Shown here: positions 16,046-23,592 of the stretch, piece by piece
Numbering within the stretch: position 1 is the first letter of the stretch
Layout: each line of letters opens with the position of its first letter
Source of the DNA: Belliella baltica DSM 15883
Lineage (GTDB): Bacteria; Bacteroidota; Bacteroidia; Cytophagales; Cyclobacteriaceae
Length of the DNA: 64,000 nucleotides
NCBI RefSeq assembly: GCF_000265405.1
Contig: NC_018010.1
Coordinates: forward strand, 3,059,501 to 3,123,500
Reading direction: 5' to 3'
Notes under the pieces: generated by a model
Database searches by the model: none
The model's input: the letters and a program-made list of their open reading frames with translations, nothing else
What the model was told of the DNA's origin: nothing
Program-made: the position numbers and the translations under genes

Positions 16046-16699
16046 TTGAAAATACTTGTGATTGATATTGGCGGATCCAATGTAAAAGTTAGGGTTAATA
16101 ATGGAGAGGAAAGAAGAAAGATACCTTCTGGAACTTTTATGACTCCTCAAAAAATGGTGGAGGAAGTATTAAAAACTACCACAGATTGGGAATATGAAGT
16201 TATTTCTTTGGGTTATCCGGGAGTAATTAAAGATGGAAAAATCACTGCTGAACCTAAAAATCTTGGACATGGTTGGATGGGTTTTGACTTTGAGTCAGCC
16301 TTTGGCAAACCATTCAAAATAATGAATGATGCTGCGATGCAAGCTTTAGGTTCTTATGATAAAGGAGTAATGTTGTTTTTAGGTTTAGGTACAGGTCTAG
16401 GCTCTGCATTGGTAAGTCATGGACATGTTGTTCCAATGGAATTAGCTCATTTGACTTATAAAAAAGGAGTTTTTGAGGATTACTTAGGTAAAAAGGGTTT
16501 TCAACATCTAGGAGCAGCCAAGTGGACAAAACATGTAAATACTGTCGTAAAAAGATTTACCATTGCTTTTATCCCAGATGAAATTGTCTTAGGTGGCGGA
16601 AACTCAAAGCATTTGACTAAAACCCTACCAAATTGTAGATTAGGAAATAATCAAATGGCATTTGAAGGCGGCTTGAGAATGTGGAATAATGAAGGTTAG
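16046..16699 (+). CDS. ROK-family kinase, polyphosphate-glucokinase-like
   Basis: The start is a TTG giving KILVIDIGGSNVKVRVNNG, the phosphate-1 motif of the ASKHA fold; no ATG is available. Further motifs are SLGYPGVI, IMNDAAMQALG (catalytic Asp), FLGLGTGLGSALV (phosphate-2) and EIVLGGGNSKHL near the end. At 217 residues it has the length and pattern of the short ROK proteins annotated as polyphosphate glucokinase, which phosphorylate glucose with polyphosphate and/or ATP. The phosphoryl donor cannot be decided by reading. Confidence 0.8.
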   Translation: MKILVIDIGGSNVKVRVNNGEERRKIPSGTFMTPQKMVEEVLKTTTDWEYEVISLGYPGVIKDGKITAEPKNLGHGWMGFDFESAFGKPFKIMNDAAMQALGSYDKGVMLFLGLGTGLGSALVSHGHVVPMELAHLTYKKGVFEDYLGKKGFQHLGAAKWTKHVNTVVKRFTIAFIPDEIVLGGGNSKHLTKTLPNCRLGNNQMAFEGGLRMWNNEG

Positions 16700-16790
16700 T
16701 TTTGAGAGGCAAGAAGCGAGACCCAAGATATAAGATGCAAGATTTGAGACTTGGGAGCCTCTTGATTTTTTGATCTTTATGATCAATTAA

Positions 16791-17397
16791 CTATTCTTTT
16801 TTCTCTAATTTTCTGAAATATCTTCTAAATAGAAAATTCTGCTTCAAGGCTTCCATGTTCTGATTGAAATTGTCTGTTCCTGCTTCAAGATTAGTGATGG
16901 ATTGTTGAATTTCTGCTCTTAAGGTGCTGTCTTTGAGAATAAGTTGTACAGTTCCTTCCGAGTTTTGAACTGATTCTAGCCAGTTTTTCATTTCGTCCAT
17001 CAATCCAACTGCTTTTTCACTTGTTGCCAACATTTTCCATTGAAGTTGCAAGCTGTTGACTCATAATAGAGTCTGAAAAAGCTTTATGGATTAAACCATT
17101 GCCGTTTTGAAACTCAAATATCATGTCTTTGCCTGCATGTGTCATCGCTGATGCATGTTGACTTGCTAATTTAAGTTCTTGGAGTGTTTTTAATATGCTT
17201 TTTGAAATCTCTTCGTCGGACAGCATGTTCCAAAGAGCTTCACTTTGATTAAGTTTATTAGTAATCTCGTATAGGTTGACAGATATTCGTTCGAAATAGT
17301 CCCCTGTAGAACCTAGTTTTTTCAGCATTTCATCAGTACATAATATTAAAAGGGAAAATTTAAAGCTGAAATCAGTCAAAAATATGATGTTTGTCAT
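16791..17397 (-). pseudogene. Truncated and frameshifted MCE/MlaD-family remnant
   Basis: Two overlapping minus-strand frames (17017-17397 and 16791-17051) together read like the C-terminal helical half of a Bacteroidota MCE (MlaD-like) lipid-transfer protein. The first gives ERISVNLYEITNKLNQSEAL, then AFSDSIMSQQLATSMENVG. The second continues TSEKAVGLMDEMKNWLESVQ and ends MEALKQNFLFRRYFRKLEKK. The frame change occurs near 17030 and corresponds to one extra base. The N-terminal transmembrane helix and MCE domain are absent: upstream (to 17546) I find nothing like them. It is therefore both 5'-truncated and frameshifted. Confidence 0.7.
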
Positions 17398-17475
17398 TTT
17401 AGTAGCTACTGTCCGAAAAAATGCGATTTGCTGTTCGAATTAGAACAATAAGATCAAAATAAAATTTATAAGATA

Positions 17476-17502
17476 TTGATTTTAAGGGTCTTTATACATT
17501 TG
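17476..17502 (+). promoter_or_regulatory. Bacteroidota-type promoter before the 63-aa membrane protein
   Basis: A -7 box TACATTTG (17495-17502) and TTG (17476-17478), separated by 16 bases, precede the ATG at 17547 by about 45 bases. Confidence 0.5.
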
Positions 17503-17546
17503 GTCTTTAACTTGTACTCAATCGATTGAACAGTAAATATAACGCT

Positions 17547-17738
17547 ATGCTCACTTTCTTACTTTGGTTGATTTTATTTATCATTTGTTGGCCAATTGCG
17601 ATCTTGGCTTTATTTCTATATCCAATAGTTTGGTTATTACTCCTTCCATTTAGACTTTTGGGATTTGCAATCAACTTTTCATTTGATTTGGTAAAAAATA
17701 TATTTTTGTTGCCATTTAGGATCTTAGGGGTTAGGTAG
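17547..17738 (+). CDS. Small hydrophobic membrane protein (63 aa)
   Basis: The ATG at 17547 (rather than an upstream TTG) begins a protein made almost entirely of two or three hydrophobic segments (LTFLLWLILFIICWPIAILA and following). A repeated LLPFR(L/I)LG motif appears near residues 36-43 and 56-62. Such short membrane proteins are common and uncharacterised. It has its own promoter-like boxes. Confidence 0.6.
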   Translation: MLTFLLWLILFIICWPIAILALFLYPIVWLLLLPFRLLGFAINFSFDLVKNIFLLPFRILGVR

Positions 17739-17820
17739 ATTTAAATCTAACCATCAGAGAAATTCAAGAACAAAATTTTACATTTTTTTTGTAGCTTAAG
17801 GCATCACAAACTTAATCACT

Positions 17821-20580
17821 ATGAAAAAGCGCTATAGTATTGTATTGCTGTTACTTTTTGTTGGTTCTTGGATCGCTAAAGCACAGCAGCTTGATCAGAC
17901 TTACAATCAAAAAATTAAAGATTTTACCACAGACAAAAGGTTTTTACCAGAATCGCTCCTAGATGTGGTGGATCATCCTACTATTCCATCTCCCTTAAAA
18001 CATTTTGGTCATATTATTGGAGCAGAAGGGCATGTCCATACCACAGATAAAATCTACGCTTACTATCAAAAGCTTGCCGAAACCTCCCCTATGGTTCATA
18101 TGCAAGAAATGGGTAAAACTGAAGAAGGGAGAAATTTTTATTTGATCGTTATTGGAGAAGAGAATTCCATTAAAAATTTGGATTTTTATAAAGAACAAAC
18201 AGCATTGCTTTCAGACTCCCGAAAAACTAATCCTACACAAGCAGAACAAATTATTACTAAAGCGAAGCCTATTTATTATCTCAGTGCTGGCATGCATGCA
18301 ACAGAAATGGGATCTCCAGAAATGATGATGGAGTTAGCTTATAGATTAGTCACTTCAGAAGCAGAGCAAATCAAAGAAATTAGAAAAAATATCATTACAG
18401 TAATCAATCCTGTATCGGAACCAGATGGATGGGACAAACAAGTCGATTGGTACTACAGATATACGAAAGGAAGAGAATTGTTTGATGATGGTTTCCCGAG
18501 ATCAGTTCCTTATTGGGGGAAATATGTCTTCCATGATAATAATAGAGATGGACTACAAGTATCTCAAGCCATCACCAAATCGATTTTTAAAGGTTTTTTT
18601 GAATTTCATCCAACAGTGATGTTGGATTTGCATGAGTCTGTTCCTTTGCTTTATATCTCTACAGGTACTGGTCCTTACAATGATTTTGTAGATCCAATAA
18701 CACAAAGCGAATGGCAAGTGATGGGAAATCATGATGTAGCAGAAGTGGCTGCACAAGGAATGCCAGGCGCTTTTACTTGGGCTTTTTACGATGGCTGGTG
18801 GCCAGGATACGGAATATGGGTAGCGAATAACCACAATTCAAATGGTCGATTCTATGAAACCTATGGCAATGCCGGTGCCGATACCTATTTAAGAGATCTG
18901 TCAACTTCACGCTATGCAGGTGATCTTGCAACTTCCAAAGAATGGTATAGACCGGATCCAGCCACACCACAAGTTTTATGGTCTTACAGAAATAACATCA
19001 ACTATACCCAAACTGGCGTGATTGCTTCTCTTTCTTATGCTGCAACTAATGGGAAGCAACTTTTGAGAAATTTCTACAAAAAAGGATTCAACAGCGTAGA
19101 AAAAGGAAAAACTGAAGGTCCTAAAGGATTTGTGATTGCCAAGGAACAGCGTGATCCAGCTATGGCTGCTTATTTAGCGAATCAGTTGATGGTTCAAGGC
19201 ATCGAGGTTCATGAATCCGATGATGAATATTTAATCCTTTCAGAACAGCCTTACCGCAATCTCTTAGTTTCTTTAATGACACCTCAGTCTTACCCAAAAG
19301 ACGCAAAATTTCCTCCTTATGATGCCATAGCATGGACACTACCTAATCTTTATGGTGTAGAGGTTGATGCTTTAGATGTGATAGATAGCAAAAATCTATC
19401 TTCTTATAAACTTTTGTCAGAAGAGGCAACATATAAAGGGAAAATTGATGGAAGTGGAAGTACTTTTATTCTTCCTTATCATGCACAAAATACTGTTCTT
19501 CCAGCCTTATATGCTTTAAAGCAAGATAATAAGAATGCTAATATAAGTGTTTTGAAAAAAACAGAAGAAGTCAATGGAAAATCATATCCTGCTGGATCTG
19601 TCATCATTACAAAAAGCAATTCCAATCAAATCAAGAAAATTTCCGAAAACTTTGGTCTTAATTTCCATGCAAGTTCGACCGATTTTTCAAAAATTGACCA
19701 AAAGTCAGTTAATCTACCGAGAGTAGCCATTTATCATACTTGGTTTAACACTCAGGATGAAGGTTGGTCCAGATATACTTTTGAACAAAGAGGAATTCCT
19801 TACACATCCATTGATAAGGATGACTTTAAAGCAGGAAATTTGAAATCAAAATTTGATGTTATTCTAATACCAAGAGTACGAGGCAATGCGAAAACTTTCA
19901 TCAATGGTGTTGATAGTAAATTTGGTACGATGCCTTATACCAAAACTTCTGAGTTTCCAAGTCATGGTTTTCCATCTTCTACCACTGATATGACTGGTGG
20001 TCCAGGTTTTGGAGGAATTGAGAATTTAAGGAAGTTTGTTCAAGAAGGAGGCTTGCTGATAGCCTTAGAAAATAGTGCAGCGATCATGTCGGAATTGGGT
20101 CTTGCACCCGAATTGAGTGCTGCAAGTTCGGGGAGTTTATTTCACCCAGGTTCTATCGTGATGGCTAAGATAAGAAAATCTGATTCTCCTATTGTCAATG
20201 GATATCCAGAGGAGTTTTCGATTTTCAGAGGGAATGGTCCATTATTGCAAACAAACAAGTACAACAGAGATTTGATGCTTGTGCAGTATGGAAGTAAGCC
20301 ATTGAAAGATGAAATTCCTTATGAAGGTCCAATTCTTGGGATGCCTGATAAGGCTAAAAGTGAGAAGACGAAAGCTAAGGAAGAAAAATCAAAGCCTTAT
20401 GTAGTTGCTGGTATGGTAAGGAATGAACAAGAGATCATAGGCCATGGTACAGTATTCAATGTGCCCGTCGGACGAGGCAATGTTTTAGCCTTCACATTTG
20501 ACCCATTGCATAGATTCCTCAATCATCATGATGCGCCAATGGTTTGGAATGCATTGATCAATTGGGATAGACTGAGGTAA
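17821..20580 (+). CDS. Secreted M14-type zinc carboxypeptidase-like protein
   Basis: The 919-residue protein has a signal peptide (KKRYSIVLLLLFVGSWIAKA). An M14-like catalytic domain covers about residues 60-420: SAGMHATEMGSPEMMMELA supplies the HxxE zinc ligands and FHPTVMLDLHES the third His. The C-terminal half (about 430-919) contains a domain with a glutamine-amidotransferase/ThuA-like look (ENLRKFVQEGGLLIALENSA), often found in these large Bacteroidota M14 proteins. It would trim peptides in the periplasm or outside; substrate unknown. Monocistronic, followed by a terminator. Confidence 0.85.
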   Translation: MKKRYSIVLLLLFVGSWIAKAQQLDQTYNQKIKDFTTDKRFLPESLLDVVDHPTIPSPLKHFGHIIGAEGHVHTTDKIYAYYQKLAETSPMVHMQEMGKTEEGRNFYLIVIGEENSIKNLDFYKEQTALLSDSRKTNPTQAEQIITKAKPIYYLSAGMHATEMGSPEMMMELAYRLVTSEAEQIKEIRKNIITVINPVSEPDGWDKQVDWYYRYTKGRELFDDGFPRSVPYWGKYVFHDNNRDGLQVSQAITKSIFKGFFEFHPTVMLDLHESVPLLYISTGTGPYNDFVDPITQSEWQVMGNHDVAEVAAQGMPGAFTWAFYDGWWPGYGIWVANNHNSNGRFYETYGNAGADTYLRDLSTSRYAGDLATSKEWYRPDPATPQVLWSYRNNINYTQTGVIASLSYAATNGKQLLRNFYKKGFNSVEKGKTEGPKGFVIAKEQRDPAMAAYLANQLMVQGIEVHESDDEYLILSEQPYRNLLVSLMTPQSYPKDAKFPPYDAIAWTLPNLYGVEVDALDVIDSKNLSSYKLLSEEATYKGKIDGSGSTFILPYHAQNTVLPALYALKQDNKNANISVLKKTEEVNGKSYPAGSVIITKSNSNQIKKISENFGLNFHASSTDFSKIDQKSVNLPRVAIYHTWFNTQDEGWSRYTFEQRGIPYTSIDKDDFKAGNLKSKFDVILIPRVRGNAKTFINGVDSKFGTMPYTKTSEFPSHGFPSSTTDMTGGPGFGGIENLRKFVQEGGLLIALENSAAIMSELGLAPELSAASSGSLFHPGSIVMAKIRKSDSPIVNGYPEEFSIFRGNGPLLQTNKYNRDLMLVQYGSKPLKDEIPYEGPILGMPDKAKSEKTKAKEEKSKPYVVAGMVRNEQEIIGHGTVFNVPVGRGNVLAFTFDPLHRFLNHHDAPMVWNALINWDRLR

Positions 20581-20628
20581 AAGTTGAAATAATCAGAGAT
20601 ATAAATCAGTATTATCAATAGATACCTT

Positions 20629-20666
20629 AAAAAAAGGCTAGCAGATCTATTTGCTAGTCTTTTTTT
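20629..20666. terminator. Bidirectional terminator between the M14 gene and arfB
   Basis: A stem AAAAAAAGGCTAGCA / TTGCTAGTCTTTTTTT, with one G-T pair and a short loop, is flanked by A and T runs on both sides. Confidence 0.8.
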
Positions 20667-20673
20667 ATTGATT

Positions 20674-21093
20674 TTACCAATCCACTTTCCCTCGATTCTG
20701 TTTTTTTTGTGAAGCACTTTTTTTGGCTTTTATTCTGCTTTCAATTGCTGCTTTTGAGGGCTTAGTTACTTTTCTAATCTTCTTTTTCTCAAAAGCCTTT
20801 GATAATGCATCATAAAATTTCCGAATTACGAGCTCTTTGTTCTGAAGTTGGGAGCGCTTTTCTTGGCTTTGAAACATTACTTTGCCTTCATTGTCAAGCT
20901 TATTTTCCCATTTGTTCAAGAGAATTGATTTTTCTTGCTCATTGAGAACTTGTGAATTACCTACATCAAAAAATAACTGAACTTTAGAATTAACTTTGTT
21001 TACATTTTGCCCACCAGGTCCACTACTTCTTGAAGTCTGAAATTCAAACTCAGAATTCAAAGCTTGATTTTTTATTTTTTGCTGAATGGTCAT
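20674..21093 (-). CDS. arfB: Alternative ribosome-rescue peptidyl-tRNA hydrolase ArfB
   Basis: The 139-residue protein (ATG start at MTIQQKIK; a TTG nine bases earlier is less likely) shows the release-factor GGQ loop in SRSSGPGGQNVNKVNSKVQL. It lacks the codon-recognition domains of RF1/RF2 and has the basic C-terminal tail (RIKAKKSASQKKQNRGK) that enters the empty mRNA channel in ArfB/YaeJ. It hydrolyses peptidyl-tRNA on stalled ribosomes. It is divergent from the downstream acetyltransferase gene. Confidence 0.92.
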   Translation of the reverse strand: MTIQQKIKNQALNSEFEFQTSRSSGPGGQNVNKVNSKVQLFFDVGNSQVLNEQEKSILLNKWENKLDNEGKVMFQSQEKRSQLQNKELVIRKFYDALSKAFEKKKIRKVTKPSKAAIESRIKAKKSASQKKQNRGKVDW

Positions 21094-21202
21094 TGCGAAC
21101 AAATAGGATGAATCTTAAAGGTAAATATATTTCGTGAAAGGATTTTGTTTCCAAAATCCAGAAAATGGATTTAGCTTTAAACATCATTTGTTTTCACAAT
21201 AC

Positions 21203-21703
21203 ATGTTGAAGATTTACCAAGCTACAGAAAGCCAATTAATTGAAGTTCAGAAAATAGCTCAAATTACATGGCCCCACACATTTAAAGATATATTGACTTC
21301 AAGTCAGATTGAATACATGATGGATTGGATGTACTCCTTAGAATCTTTGAATTCTCAGGTAAAAGACAAGAATCATGTGTTTCTTTTAGCAGAAGAAAAT
21401 GAGAAATACATAGGATACTGCTCTTATGAGCTCAATTGTGCTAATTCTGGTAAAGTTAAGATACATAAGATTTACCTTCTTCCTGATGTGCAAGGTCAGG
21501 GCGTAGGTAAAAGATTGATTTCAGAGGTTGAAAAAATTGCAAAGGCAAATCTATTTGATGCCATTTACCTGAATGTCAATAGGTTTAATAATCAGGCTTT
21601 ACAAGCCTATTTAGCTCTAGGATTTTACGAAGCCAAACGTGAGGTGATAGCCCTTGAAAATGGGTTTGTGATGGATGATATTGTTATGGAAAAGAAAATT
21701 TGA
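21203..21703 (+). CDS. GNAT family N-acetyltransferase
   Basis: The ATG at 21203 is preferred over a start 69 bases earlier because it gives the normal GNAT beginning (MLKIYQATESQLIEVQKIAQ). The acetyl-CoA-binding motif is KIYLLPDVQGQGVGKRLISE, and the C-terminal strand-helix element is LNVNRFNNQALQAYLALGFY. 166 residues. Substrate unknown. The next gene follows after four bases. Confidence 0.87.
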   Translation: MLKIYQATESQLIEVQKIAQITWPHTFKDILTSSQIEYMMDWMYSLESLNSQVKDKNHVFLLAEENEKYIGYCSYELNCANSGKVKIHKIYLLPDVQGQGVGKRLISEVEKIAKANLFDAIYLNVNRFNNQALQAYLALGFYEAKREVIALENGFVMDDIVMEKKI

Positions 21704-21707
21704 AAAT

Positions 21708-22142
21708 ATGCAAAACTATAAAAATCACGCTCGGTATTACCCTTTACATCATTTTGTAATCACACCATTGACTTTGCTCTATTTTATATGGTCTATAGTA
21801 AAAGTGATCCAAGCTTTTGATACTGATCTATTTGCTCATGCTACTTATCATTTACTTGGTGCTTTGATTATTTTAATCCTTCCTATACTGTCAAGGTTGT
21901 ATGCGTTGAAAAATCAAGATAGAATCATCCGTATGGAAATGAGATTAAGGTATTTTGAGTTGACAGGTAAATCTTTACGTGAGCTTGAACCAAAATTACG
22001 TCTATCGCAAATTATTGCACTTCGCTTTGCGTCAGACGAGGAGTTACTTTCACTAATAGATGAAACCATCAAGAATGATCTCAGGGCCAAAGTGATCAAG
22101 CAAAGAATTAAAGAATGGCAGGCAGATACGAGGAGGGTTTAA
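21708..22142 (+). CDS. DUF6526 family membrane protein
   Basis: The start MQNYKNHARYYPLHHFVITP matches the DUF6526 N-terminus as I recall it. Two transmembrane helices (about residues 16-34 and 46-66) are followed by a charged helical region (IRMEMRLRYFELTGKSLREL) to residue 144. Function unknown. It lies four bases after the GNAT gene, so they form a two-gene operon. Confidence 0.75.
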   Translation: MQNYKNHARYYPLHHFVITPLTLLYFIWSIVKVIQAFDTDLFAHATYHLLGALIILILPILSRLYALKNQDRIIRMEMRLRYFELTGKSLRELEPKLRLSQIIALRFASDEELLSLIDETIKNDLRAKVIKQRIKEWQADTRRV

Positions 22143-22147
22143 AAAAT

Positions 22148-22180
22148 GAGAGAGAGAAAAAAACTTTCTCTCTCTCTCTC
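22148..22180. terminator. GA/TC-repeat hairpin between convergent genes
   Basis: GAGAGAGAGAAAA followed by AAACTTTCTC and further TC repeats folds into a ~12-bp hairpin between the convergent DUF6526 and susD genes. It is built from a dinucleotide repeat, so its length may vary between strains. Confidence 0.55.
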
Positions 22181-22197
22181 TAAATTTATAAACTTAA

Positions 22198-23574
22198 TTA
22201 ATTCCCTGTGTATTGATCCCAGCTCAATTCAGCCTGAGGATGGGGAAACTGGGTAAAGATTGTTCCACCATCAAAGTTTGTAGGAATTTGATTTAACCTA
22301 TCATAACGTCGAGCATCTATCCAACGGTGACCCCATGGTTCTGCCCATAGAGAATACCTTCTTTGAAACAGAATTTCGTCGATCAATGCTGCTCTAGAAG
22401 TAGCACCTGTATATGGCCCAATTCCAGCAGCATTTCTGATAATATTGATTGCGGCGACTGCATCTGCAAATTGATCAAGGTTAGCATGTGCTTCAGCTTT
22501 CAATAAAATCAGTTCTTCATTCTTGATAAATGGAATTGATGTGGTATTTGAAGGCCATCTTGCATCTTGGTGTGTTCCTGTTAAGACACCTGCATCAGTT
22601 GATACAGTTACAGGAGTATTTCTTTGGAAGAATTTAGCTCTTCGATTATCATTAGGTAAGGCATCTTCCAAAACTGATGGATGTACAACTATGATGGTGT
22701 TTGTAGCAGCATTTGGCACATAAAAGAGCGGGTTAAAGGCATCTGGCGGGCCAACATATGGATGTGCTGGACCTACATTTAGAGGGCCATTCAAATTCAT
22801 AAATGAACTATTGAGCGCCGTCAAAACACCTTGCCAGTCTTGTCTGTATGCATTGGCACGTGCGAGAATTGCATTCGTCACCTGTCTTAGTCCACTGATG
22901 GTATTAAAACCAGCAAAACCTGAGGTCAATGTCAACGGAAAATTTCCAGAACCAGCAGCGTTGAAATCAGCATCAGCCGCTACCAAAATACTCCTTACAT
23001 GATCCATTGCTTGTGCATATGGAACAAAGGGCCCTGGGTTCAAGGGATCCTCAACATCAATTCTGATTCCATTGTTATAAACAAAATTTGCCGGTATCAT
23101 GAATTGATAGCCTTGGATCATTTTTGCAAATCCAGCTACAGCTCTCTTCTCAGAATCATTTAAGAAGGTAGTGTTATTTGCCGCACGAATCAAGACATTC
23201 GCCTGATTGATTGCTTGGTAAGGAGCAGCGTAAGAACCCCCTCCTGTGTTTCCAAATCCAAAATAAGATCTATCAGGCACCCTTCCATTTTGGCCGAGCC
23301 AGTCAGTTTGAGATCTTGGATCTGAACCATTTAGGTACCATATTTCTCTCCCAAATGTGTTCCAAGCTTGTGATACATTGGTGACATAGCCGCGGTGTCT
23401 AGCCTCCAATCCTGTCAACACAAATTGAATCTGTTGTCTAGATGCATTATTGGATACACTTCCCACAGATGGGTTGTTGGGATCATCAATTTCATCCAAT
23501 TTCAAAGGATTACATCCCCAAATACTCATACTGATGAGTATCGCTAGGGTCATATATAAATTATGTTTTTTCAT
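22198..23574 (-). CDS. SusD/RagB-family outer-membrane nutrient-binding lipoprotein
   Basis: The 458-residue protein has a lipoprotein signal ending SIWGC (Cys21). It shows the helical TPR-rich SusD fold, with the usual C-terminal pattern of a late repeat (FIKNEELILLKAEAHANLDQ) and RRYSLWAEPWGHRWIDARRY. SusD proteins sit on the outer face and, with the SusC porin, capture oligosaccharides or peptides. It directly follows susC with 18 bases between, so the pair is one operon. The ligand is unknown; no glycoside hydrolase is encoded in the same operon. Confidence 0.92.
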   Translation of the reverse strand: MKKHNLYMTLAILISMSIWGCNPLKLDEIDDPNNPSVGSVSNNASRQQIQFVLTGLEARHRGYVTNVSQAWNTFGREIWYLNGSDPRSQTDWLGQNGRVPDRSYFGFGNTGGGSYAAPYQAINQANVLIRAANNTTFLNDSEKRAVAGFAKMIQGYQFMIPANFVYNNGIRIDVEDPLNPGPFVPYAQAMDHVRSILVAADADFNAAGSGNFPLTLTSGFAGFNTISGLRQVTNAILARANAYRQDWQGVLTALNSSFMNLNGPLNVGPAHPYVGPPDAFNPLFYVPNAATNTIIVVHPSVLEDALPNDNRRAKFFQRNTPVTVSTDAGVLTGTHQDARWPSNTTSIPFIKNEELILLKAEAHANLDQFADAVAAINIIRNAAGIGPYTGATSRAALIDEILFQRRYSLWAEPWGHRWIDARRYDRLNQIPTNFDGGTIFTQFPHPQAELSWDQYTGN

Positions 23575-23592
23575 TTTTTGTCAATTTTAGAA

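Noticed and set aside
17017..17397. Intact small gene instead of an MCE remnant
   Set aside because: Its end and the neighbouring frame join into one MCE-like C-terminal sequence, so separate genes are less likely than a broken one.
22141..22185. GA/TC repeats considered as a CRISPR or tandem-repeat array
   Set aside because: Only one short dinucleotide tract with no spacers; it fits a hairpin terminator.
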